The notes beneath the pieces were generated by a model. The model saw nothing but the letters and a program-made list of their open reading frames with translations. It had not been told where the DNA came from and did no database searches. Source: Legionellales bacterium UBA4759 (GTDB taxonomy: Bacteria > Pseudomonadota > Gammaproteobacteria > Legionellales > Legionellaceae). From it: DNA of 5,207 nucleotides. The first letter of the stretch is position 1; each line of letters starts with the position of its first letter. Below are positions 1 to 3,744 of the stretch, piece by piece. Position numbers and translations under genes: made by a program. Location of the stretch: the NCBI GenBank assembly GCA_002403515.1, contig DHHZ01000085.1:1-5207 (forward strand), given 5' to 3'.

Positions 1-1
1 G

Positions 2-151
2 AAAAAATTTGCGACAGAACCGTTAAAAGAGACTAAAATCACACAATTTCATCTTGAACAACAAGGTCTTTTTGCCAGAAGACATGAAAATGCCCAAACT
101 CAACATGCTTTTGACAAAGTCTATGGGCTTATTTCGAGAAATCCTCAATAA
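2..151 (+). CDS. 3' end of an unrecognised protein gene (partial, start outside window)
   Basis: An open frame runs from the first bases of the window to a TAA at 149-151 and encodes the last 49 residues of a protein. The tail is hydrophilic, rich in Lys, Gln, Glu and His, has no membrane segment, and ends Ser-Arg-Asn-Pro-Gln. The other two + strand frames are less convincing; frame 1 stops after 11 codons. A perfect hairpin begins three bases after the stop, which fits a real gene end. The residues visible do not identify a family, and no function is proposed. The call rests on the open frame and the downstream hairpin only. Confidence 0.6.
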   Translation, partial: KKFATEPLKETKITQFHLEQQGLFARRHENAQTQHAFDKVYGLISRNPQ

Positions 152-153
152 CT

Positions 154-178
154 TGGTGCAAATCTAAGCTTTGCACCA
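154..178 (+). terminator. Perfect 9-bp hairpin after the upstream gene, probable terminator
   Basis: TGGTGCAAA at 154-162 is the exact reverse complement of TTTGCACCA at 170-178, with a 7-nt loop. The stem begins three bases past the stop codon at 149-151. The downstream tail (TATTTAAGG) is only moderately U-rich, so it is not a textbook intrinsic terminator. It may instead act as an mRNA 3'-end stabiliser or terminate with help. Confidence 0.55.
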
Positions 179-201
179 TATTTAAGGTAAATCATCTCTA
201 T

Positions 202-230
202 TTGTTCTATTTTTGATCTATACTTATGGT
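202..230 (+). promoter_or_regulatory. Possible promoter of the small secreted-peptide gene
   Basis: A weak -35-like TTGTTC (202-207) and a TATGGT (225-230) are separated by 17 bp. An overlapping TATACT at 219-224 is a better -10 match but has no good -35 at the right distance. The position, between the hairpin and the ribosome binding site of the next gene, is right for a promoter, but AT-rich DNA produces such matches by chance. Confidence 0.3.
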
Positions 231-244
231 GTAGTCAATTTCGT

Positions 245-249
245 AAGGA
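245..249 (+). promoter_or_regulatory. Ribosome binding site that decides the start of the small secreted-peptide gene
   Basis: AAGGA directly abuts an ATG at 250, leaving no spacer, but lies 6 nt upstream of a second in-frame ATG at 256. The downstream ATG is therefore the likely start, giving a signal peptide that begins Met-Lys-Lys-Leu. Confidence 0.7.
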
Positions 250-255
250 ATGATC

Positions 256-474
256 ATGAAAAAATTAATGGCTTTATTAATTACAGGATGTTTTAGTTTA
301 TCTATGGCTTATGCGTTGGATGCAATGCTAGAACCTAATAAAAACTATCACACATTAAAAGTATTAAACAAAAGAGCGACTTGCCAAAATCGTAGCCATT
401 CATGGTGTTTACAACATCCTATGAAATGCAAACATCATCCAAAAACATTTTGTGCTAATAAACATCCACTTTAA
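256..474 (+). CDS. Small secreted Cys/His-rich peptide with repeated CxxHP motifs
   Basis: This encodes a 72-residue protein. Residues 1-20 are a good Sec signal peptide: Lys2-Lys3, a hydrophobic core, and a likely cut after Ala-Tyr-Ala20. That leaves a basic mature chain of about 52 residues. It has four Cys (43, 51, 58, 66), spaced x7, x6, x7, and a repeating Cys-x(2-3)-His-Pro pattern at 51-55, 58-62 and 66-71. His is plentiful (32, 48, 54, 60, 61, 70). Even Cys number and export suggest disulfides, while Cys/His density would also suit metal binding; both are inference. Ile-Thr-Gly-Cys12 resembles a lipobox but lies unusually near the N-terminus. The start at 256 is chosen over 250 on ribosome-site spacing. 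The stop overlaps the stop of the convergent pilQ gene. I do not recognise the family. The signal peptide, good ribosome site and Cys pattern argue that it is a real gene. Confidence 0.72.
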   Translation: MKKLMALLITGCFSLSMAYALDAMLEPNKNYHTLKVLNKRATCQNRSHSWCLQHPMKCKHHPKTFCANKHPL

Positions 475-480
475 TGGATG
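463..480. repeat. 6-bp inverted repeat around the shared stop codons of the convergent genes
   Basis: CATCCA (463-468) and TGGATG (475-480) pair around a 6-nt loop holding the overlapping stop codons of the + strand peptide gene (472-474) and pilQ (471-473). The stem is short and has no U-run on either side, so it is weak as a terminator. Confidence 0.3.
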
Positions 481-1652
481 CTCGGGGTTAAAAATAAAAT
501 TAACTCCTCATTTAAATTTCTTGTTTGGGTTCTTGAAAAAAGATATCCCAGCAGTGGGATATCTTTCAAAATTGGCAATCCAACTTTTTCATGTTGAGAA
601 TCTCTTTTGGCAATACCACCCAATACCAAAGTATCTCCACTATGCACATAAACACGCGTGTGCATAGATTTAGTTGAAATAATGGGTACGCCTTGTACTC
701 TGCGTCCTGAATCAGAGTCTTGGTTGATATCGATATCCAACATCATGTTTTTATTCGATAAGACGTAAGGTTTTACTTTAAGTCGAAGTAGTGCTTTTTT
801 AAAAGCAACCGAGGTTGCGCCATTTAATGAAGTTTCTTGATAGGGAATATCTTCTCCTGAGGCGATTGATGACTCTTGTTGATTGGCTGTTAAAAGCCGT
901 GGACTAGACATGACCTGAGCACGCCCTTTTCCTTCTAAAGCCGATAACTCAGCATCAATATATTTTTGCCCCAATTGAGAAAATACCATGGCATAAGAAA
1001 TTGGAGTGGCTTCCAGAGGTATGGCTGCTAAATCCATATTGGCCAAAGGATTTTGTGACTCTGATGATTTAATGGCTAAACGAATACCTAAATCTTTGGC
1101 TTCATTTTTATTGATATTGACAATACGTGCCTGAATTTCAACTTGGGTGCTAGGTTTATCGACTCTTTCAATAATCGATGAAATGACATCAATATTATCC
1201 TTGATATCAGAAACCCATAAACTATTGGTTGCCTCATCAACAATTAATTTACCAAATGGTGATAGGCAACCATAGGACTTATCTTGTATCATCATCGCGA
1301 CCTTTTTAACTTCGACAAACTTTAGTATTCGCCAATAAGTATTCAGAGATGGGGCATGAATTTTGTTGTTATCTGTCGATAAGCCAGTATAGGCTTTTTC
1401 AATCCAAATGATGCCCTGCATTCTCTGGAATTGAATTTGTTGGGTTTTTTGTAAAAATTCCCAAATCTGCTCCCAAGTTACCTGCTCTAAATGAATATCT
1501 AATTTCCCCTGAACATTTTGCCCTATCATAATATTTTCATGTTTGACATCGGCCAATGATTGTAAAAAATAACGAAGTGGAACTTGTTGCAAATGAATAG
1601 TCCAAGTTGAAGACCATGTATAAAAACTCATCAGAAATAGTAACCATCTCAT
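471..1652 (-). CDS. pilQ: PilQ/HofQ/ComE-type secretin, outer-membrane channel of type IV pilus or DNA uptake
   Basis: A 393-residue secretin, the outer-membrane ring through which a type IV pilus or competence pseudopilus passes. Residues 1-16 look like a short signal peptide. About 17-87 is an N0/STN-like domain (Val-Pro-Leu-Arg-Tyr-Phe-Leu-Gln-Ser-Leu-Ala). About 106-168 is the secretin N1 domain, ending Ile-Glu-Arg-Val-Asp-Lys-Pro. From 169 comes the secretin core: VEIQARIVNINKNEAKDLGI, SSPRLLTANQ (249-258), GEDIPYQ (266-272), GDTLVLGG (339-346), and the final Asp-Ile-Pro-Leu-Leu-Gly-Tyr-Leu-Phe and LFLTP. It lacks the AMIN domains of roughly 700-residue Pseudomonas-type PilQ and matches the 400-450-residue HofQ/ComE form. 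An upstream in-frame TTG at 1658 exists, but the AGGTG at 1660-1664 is 7 nt from the ATG at 1652, which also overlaps the pilP stop as ATGA. The gene is last in the operon. A GspD-type secretin is unlikely given the PilMNOP neighbours. Confidence 0.95.
   Translation of the reverse strand: MRWLLFLMSFYTWSSTWTIHLQQVPLRYFLQSLADVKHENIMIGQNVQGKLDIHLEQVTWEQIWEFLQKTQQIQFQRMQGIIWIEKAYTGLSTDNNKIHAPSLNTYWRILKFVEVKKVAMMIQDKSYGCLSPFGKLIVDEATNSLWVSDIKDNIDVISSIIERVDKPSTQVEIQARIVNINKNEAKDLGIRLAIKSSESQNPLANMDLAAIPLEATPISYAMVFSQLGQKYIDAELSALEGKGRAQVMSSPRLLTANQQESSIASGEDIPYQETSLNGATSVAFKKALLRLKVKPYVLSNKNMMLDIDINQDSDSGRRVQGVPIISTKSMHTRVYVHSGDTLVLGGIAKRDSQHEKVGLPILKDIPLLGYLFSRTQTRNLNEELILFLTPSIH
484..507 (+). terminator. 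Weak hairpin downstream of the secreted-peptide gene
   Basis: GGGGTTAA (484-491) can pair with TTAACTCC (500-507) as an 8-bp stem with one G-U pair and an 8-nt loop, 9 nt past the peptide stop. The following bases (TCATTTAAATTTC) are only loosely T-rich. It lies inside the 3' end of pilQ on the other strand. It may help end the + strand transcript, but the evidence is thin. Confidence 0.3.
536..566 (-). terminator. Terminator-like hairpin embedded in the pilQ coding sequence
   Basis: Positions 539-550 (AAAGATATCCCA on the + strand) and 555-566 (TGGGATATCTTT) form a perfect 12-bp inverted repeat with a 4-nt loop. Read in the pilQ direction, a 9-bp core stem is followed at once by six U (541 down to 536), the layout of an intrinsic terminator. 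It lies about 62 nt before the pilQ stop, on the codons for Lys-Asp-Ile-Pro-Leu-Leu-Gly-Tyr-Leu-Phe. For the convergent + strand gene the same hairpin lies about 65 nt past the stop and could end its transcript, though the U tract on that side is short. The structure is certain; whether it terminates is not known. The core stem has only 4 G-C pairs. Confidence 0.45.
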
Positions 1653-1954
1653 CGCCAAACACCTGCCTGAGATGATTTATACAAACAATATCTATGCTTA
1701 CTTTTTTCTAAACAAACTTTAGATGCGGATATCAATTTAACCAAGCCCAAGCCTGGTACTTTTCCTAATTCAATTCGCTCAATATCTCGAGAAACTGGCT
1801 TTATTAAAGCCCACTTTTTGTTATCCAGCTGTATATACCCTAAATATTGATAACGTTGGTTAAATAGCATTTTTTTTGCAGGTTTGGCAAAAGGGTCTTT
1901 GCCAATTGCATATATATTATTCATGAGCATCACACAAAATATGGCTTTTTTCAT
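1649..1954 (-). CDS. pilP: PilP/HofP-like periplasmic connector of the type IV pilus alignment complex
   Basis: A 101-residue exported protein that should link the PilN-PilO inner-membrane pair to the secretin. Residues 1-18 form a signal sequence (Met-Lys-Lys start, cut near Ala-Ile-Gly). The PilP hallmark follows directly: Lys-Asp-Pro-Phe-Ala-Lys-Pro at 19-25. The small beta domain then follows: YQYLGYIQLDNKKWALIKP (36-54), with Arg-Ile-Glu-Leu-Gly-Lys-Val-Pro-Gly-Leu-Gly at about 60-70. Classic PilP is a lipoprotein of about 175 residues. This one lacks a lipobox Cys and most of the linker, like HofP/ComD. Cys81 and Cys90 could form a disulfide. An in-frame GTG at 1957 is possible, but the strong GGAGGTG at 1960-1966 is better spaced for the ATG at 1954, whose A overlaps the pilO stop (TGATG). 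The stop overlaps the pilQ start. Confidence 0.85.
   Translation of the reverse strand: MKKAIFCVMLMNNIYAIGKDPFAKPAKKMLFNQRYQYLGYIQLDNKKWALIKPVSRDIERIELGKVPGLGLVKLISASKVCLEKSKHRYCLYKSSQAGVWR
1660..1664 (-). promoter_or_regulatory. Ribosome binding site deciding the pilQ start
   Basis: AGGTG on the minus strand lies inside the pilP 3' end. It is 7 nt from the ATG at 1652 but only 1 nt from the in-frame TTG at 1658, so it supports the ATG. Confidence 0.6.
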
Positions 1955-2340
1955 CACAGCACCTCCATATGAATCATTAAATTATCACCTGTTTGCTCAA
2001 GCATGATTCTTCGACAAGATATTTCAGGATTTTCAGTCATCAATATTTTCATGAAAGCTAAAAAATTTGCGTATTGTCCTTTGAACCAAATGTCATAACC
2101 ACCAGAAGGATGTGGACGAAAACGTACAATGCTTAACTGAAATTGCCTACTTGTTTGAACCCAATATTGGATTTTTAGGTGGATAGGCTGCAAATTTCTT
2201 GTGAAATTTTTATTTGTTAATCTCTCCTTCTTAGAACGTTCTTGATAGGTATAATACAAAATCAACAAGGACATCGAAAAAAAGATTAATAAACAATACC
2301 TAAAACAAACCGCCATTTTCCTGGTTTGATAAAATCCCAT
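1954..2340 (-). CDS. pilO: PilO/HofO-like inner-membrane alignment protein
   Basis: A 128-residue bitopic membrane protein expected to pair with PilN and hold PilP. A basic N-terminus is followed by one membrane helix (about 12-31, ending Leu-Leu-Ile-Leu-Tyr-Tyr). A short linker then leads to a ferredoxin-like C-terminal domain with the PilO pattern GYDIWFKGQYANFLAFMKIL (81-100) and a closing Ile-Met-Leu-Glu-Gln...Met-Ile-His-Met strand. Classic PilO is about 200 residues; the missing part is mostly the coiled-coil region. The start at 2340 is chosen because GAGGTGA (2345-2351) is well spaced for it; the internal Met9 (2316) has an AGGA too close to it. The first 55 bp overlap the end of pilN in another frame. 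Assignment rests on position, topology and the C-terminal pattern, because sequence identity in this family is low. Confidence 0.82.
   Translation of the reverse strand: MGFYQTRKMAVCFRYCLLIFFSMSLLILYYTYQERSKKERLTNKNFTRNLQPIHLKIQYWVQTSRQFQLSIVRFRPHPSGGYDIWFKGQYANFLAFMKILMTENPEISCRRIMLEQTGDNLMIHMEVL
1960..1966 (-). promoter_or_regulatory. Strong ribosome binding site for pilP inside the pilO end
   Basis: GGAGGTG on the minus strand is a near-consensus Shine-Dalgarno encoded by the last pilO codons (Met-Glu-Val-Leu). It leaves 5 nt to the ATG at 1954 and only 2 nt to the GTG at 1957. Confidence 0.7.
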
Positions 2341-2675
2341 TGCTTCACCTCAATGTGTTTCACCCAAATGAATTGATTTAAATTTTTTTCTAACTGAGAA
2401 AAGGCTTGCTCTGCCTCTGAACTTCCAAAAATCAAGAGCTCATGTTGTTCAATTTGAATTTTTTTGATTTGAGATTTTCTGTGCTCAAGGTCTTTTAAAC
2501 TATTTAACAGGTTTAAGATTTGTTGTGTTTGATGATGCTTTATCGGTAAATGAGGCTTTTGTGAATGATTTATGCACAAGTAATTTTTGATGATCAATAA
2601 CCACAAGATTATTATAAAAAGAAGAATTGTCCTTAAATTTGTGGATTCATGTAATTGCTGGAAATTACACAACAT
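2286..2675 (-). CDS. pilN: PilN/HofN-like inner-membrane alignment protein, shortened
   Basis: A 129-residue bitopic membrane protein. It has a short cytoplasmic N-terminus of about 15 residues, one strongly hydrophobic helix (about 17-29, Leu/Ile/Phe-rich), a Gln/His/Lys/Leu-rich segment likely to be coiled coil (about 45-78), and a small alpha/beta domain ending Lys-Trp-Arg-Phe-Val-Leu-Gly. Canonical PilN (about 190 residues) starts with an Ile-Asn-Leu-Leu-Pro-Trp-Arg motif that docks in PilM. Here the matching stretch is Met-Leu-Cys-Asn-Phe-Gln-Gln-Leu-His-Glu, keeping at best the Asn and Glu. The ATG at 2675 has AGAGG at 2684-2688. The gene overlaps the pilM end by 11 bp and the pilO start by 55 bp. 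The call depends mainly on operon position, topology and size. Confidence 0.78.
   Translation of the reverse strand: MLCNFQQLHESTNLRTILLFIIILWLLIIKNYLCINHSQKPHLPIKHHQTQQILNLLNSLKDLEHRKSQIKKIQIEQHELLIFGSSEAEQAFSQLEKNLNQFIWVKHIEVKQWDFIKPGKWRFVLGIVY
2345..2351 (-). promoter_or_regulatory. Ribosome binding site fixing the pilO start inside pilN
   Basis: GAGGTGA on the minus strand, 4 nt before the ATG at 2340 (7 nt from its GAGG core), lies wholly within pilN coding sequence. It supports the long 55-bp pilN/pilO overlap as real. Confidence 0.65.
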
Positions 2676-3288
2676 GATAATAACCTCTCACAGCCAGTGA
2701 TTTGGCGATATACCAAGGGTTTTCGGGTATTTCATCCAAGATTGAGACTTTGATAGGAGATGAGTTGGGCCAAAAATTCGCCTCAAAACCATAAAGCAAA
2801 TTGGACTGATTTGAACGATTAAATTTGATGGCTTTAGCCGCCCCTAGGGTTGGCTTTTCCCACCAACGCAATAACCATAATGCATTAAAATCTATCTCAA
2901 CTAAGTTAAGCTTTGTGGCAAGATTTCCAAGAATTTCTAATTGTTCTTGATAGATGATTTCATCAATATAAGCCACTTGATATTGAAAGGCATTGGCATC
3001 AAATCCCAAAGGAAATACTGCGTGACGATATGAGCTTTTAGATGTCATTGAATCAATGTCACGCACAGATTGTTGAGTCACATATGTGAATCGTTGAAAA
3101 TGACAGGAAAAATAAGGTATGCGGTAAACCAAATAAGGATTTTTTAATGCGGATAAAAACACCTGCATTGCAGAGCGTTCATCCAAGGAGAAGGATTTAT
3201 AAAATAAAAATTCAAATTGGGTGGATAAACCCACCAGGTAAAAATTCGAGGCGAAAAAATCAATGCCAACAAAAATCCTTTTGCGCAT
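2665..3288 (-). CDS. pilM: Reduced PilM/HofM/ComA-like protein lacking the central ATPase segment
   Basis: A 207-residue cytoplasmic protein in the pilM position. PilM is an actin/FtsA-fold protein that binds ATP and the PilN N-terminus. The first strand Arg-Ile-Phe-Val-Gly-Ile-Asp (4-10) matches the PilM start, but the Gly/Ser phosphate loop that normally follows is Phe-Phe-Ala-Ser-Asn. Residues 88-142 fit the PilM stretch from the Tyr-x-Pro region through the hydrophobic strand Val-Ala-Tyr-Ile-Asp to Val-Glu-Ile-Asp-Phe-Asn-Ala-Leu-Trp-Leu-Leu-Arg. The end, Trp-Tyr-Ile-Ala-Lys-Ser-Leu-Ala-Val-Arg-Gly (192-202), resembles the family's final Ala-x-Gly-Leu-Ala-Leu-Arg. The segment that should hold the second phosphate and adenosine motifs is missing. 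Canonical PilM is about 350 residues, HofM/ComA about 260. No clear ribosome site precedes the ATG at 3288 and no other start codon lies before the upstream in-frame stop, so translation may be weak. No frameshift is seen. Confidence 0.75.
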   Translation of the reverse strand: MRKRIFVGIDFFASNFYLVGLSTQFEFLFYKSFSLDERSAMQVFLSALKNPYLVYRIPYFSCHFQRFTYVTQQSVRDIDSMTSKSSYRHAVFPLGFDANAFQYQVAYIDEIIYQEQLEILGNLATKLNLVEIDFNALWLLRWWEKPTLGAAKAIKFNRSNQSNLLYGFEANFWPNSSPIKVSILDEIPENPWYIAKSLAVRGYYHVV

Positions 3289-3329
3289 ATGGACTAGCTT
3301 ATTAAATTTCCTTAAGCGAGAATGCTACC

Positions 3330-3366
3330 TGAATTTTAAGACTTTTTCCATCTCGATTGAATTTTA
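3330..3366. repeat. Two direct copies of TGAATTTTA between pilM and the small membrane-protein gene
   Basis: TGAATTTTA occurs at 3330-3338 and again at 3358-3366, 28 bp apart, in the 75-bp gap upstream of pilM. The second copy runs into the stop codon of the small gene. It could be a binding site or a chance event in AT-rich sequence. No convincing terminator or promoter is seen in this gap, so pilM is probably read from upstream. Confidence 0.25.
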
Positions 3367-3627
3367 TTTTTTAAATTTAGGCACATTTTCTTTGGGTAAA
3401 TTCTCTAGTACCAATGGAAAAATGGGAATATAGGCTTTTTTAAATCGTTCATATGCAGTGGTTTCAGAAAAATCAAATCCTTGTTTTTTTAAATCCTCTT
3501 TACATTTTAAATGTTCTTGATGTTCATAATAAGAATGGAGCATGGCTTTGACATAGATAGTAAAAAAAAGGCTTGCTGGAGCCAATAGCGTTAGATTTCT
3601 CATTTCTTTGAAATAATTAAATTGCAT
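3364..3627 (-). CDS. Small single-pass membrane protein of unknown function, upstream of pilM
   Basis: An 87-residue protein with one hydrophobic segment (about 12-30, from Leu-Thr-Leu-Leu-Ala-Pro-Ala to a Tyr-Val-Lys-Ala-Met border). A charged tail rich in Lys and Glu follows and ends Pro-Lys-Phe-Lys-Lys. There is a single Cys at 42 and no signal peptidase site that I trust, so it is probably anchored in the inner membrane. The start is well supported: GAGG at 3634-3637 lies 6 nt from the ATG, and an extended -10 promoter stands just upstream. It precedes pilM by 75 bp on the same strand with no clear terminator between, so it may be the first gene of the pil transcription unit. It is not a known pilM-operon member in the loci I know, and I do not recognise it. 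A pilin is unlikely because no Gly-Phe-Thr-Leu-x-Glu prepilin motif is present. Confidence 0.68.
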   Translation of the reverse strand: MQFNYFKEMRNLTLLAPASLFFTIYVKAMLHSYYEHQEHLKCKEDLKKQGFDFSETTAYERFKKAYIPIFPLVLENLPKENVPKFKK

Positions 3628-3656
3628 CTTTTTCCTCGAGTATTTTTTGGGAAAAA

Positions 3657-3665
3657 ATCATACCA
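3657..3665 (-). promoter_or_regulatory. Extended -10 promoter for the small gene and probably the pil operon
   Basis: On the minus strand TGG-TATGAT forms an extended -10 (TGnTATAAT with one mismatch). The -35 region is poor, which extended -10 promoters tolerate. The predicted start near 3650 gives a leader of about 22 nt to the ATG at 3627. Confidence 0.5.
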
Positions 3666-3671
3666 TAAATT

Positions 3672-3686
3672 AATGAAATATTCATT
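3672..3686. repeat. Inverted repeat AATGAA-ATA-TTCATT between divergent promoters, possible operator
   Basis: AATGAA (3672-3677) and TTCATT (3681-3686) are perfect reverse complements around a 3-nt centre. The repeat touches the -35 of the + strand promoter and lies just upstream of the minus-strand -10, where one regulator could act on both genes. A 6-bp AT-rich arm is short, so this is only a candidate. Confidence 0.35.
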
Positions 3687-3714
3687 TGAAATTATTCATC
3701 TATAAATGTAAAAT
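3686..3714 (+). promoter_or_regulatory. Sigma70-type promoter for the long unknown gene
   Basis: TTGAAA (3686-3691) and TAAAAT (3709-3714) are separated by exactly 17 bp. Each matches the consensus hexamer at about five and four or five of six positions. Transcription would start near 3721, giving a leader of about 24 nt before the ATG at 3745. Confidence 0.55.
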
Positions 3715-3744
3715 ATTGCAACACTTTTCACATTTATTGGCCCC

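Noticed and set aside
256..291. Ile-Thr-Gly-Cys12 as a lipoprotein lipobox in the small secreted peptide
   Set aside because: The Cys is nearer the N-terminus than in usual lipoproteins, and a good type I cleavage site (Ala-Tyr-Ala20) follows. Not fully excluded.
452..667. A 71-codon + strand open frame lying antisense to the 3' end of pilQ
   Set aside because: It is the shadow of the conserved secretin C-terminus, has no ribosome site, and overlaps both the peptide gene and pilQ.
471..1652. A GspD (type II secretion) identity for the secretin
   Set aside because: It has too few N domains for GspD, and its neighbours are PilM/N/O/P-like genes, not gsp genes.
1653..1658. TTG at 1658 as the pilQ start
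   Set aside because: The ribosome site AGGTG is only 1 nt away from it, while the ATG at 1652 is 7 nt away and forms a standard ATGA overlap with the pilP stop.
1955..1957. GTG at 1957 as the pilP start
   Set aside because: The ATG at 1954 has better spacing from GGAGGTG and gives a typical Met-Lys-Lys signal peptide start; the difference is one residue.
2317..2340. Shorter pilO starting at Met9 (2316) to reduce the overlap with pilN
   Set aside because: The AGGA before it leaves almost no spacer, whereas GAGGTGA is correctly placed for 2340.
3364..3627. The 87-residue membrane protein as a minor pilin or holin
   Set aside because: No prepilin cleavage motif is present, and a single membrane segment with a long charged tail next to pil genes gives no support for a holin.
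3661..3690. PmrA-type TTAA direct-repeat box upstream of the orphan gene
   Set aside because: Only one TTAA is present with no matching second half-site at the expected spacing; the visible symmetry is an inverted repeat instead.
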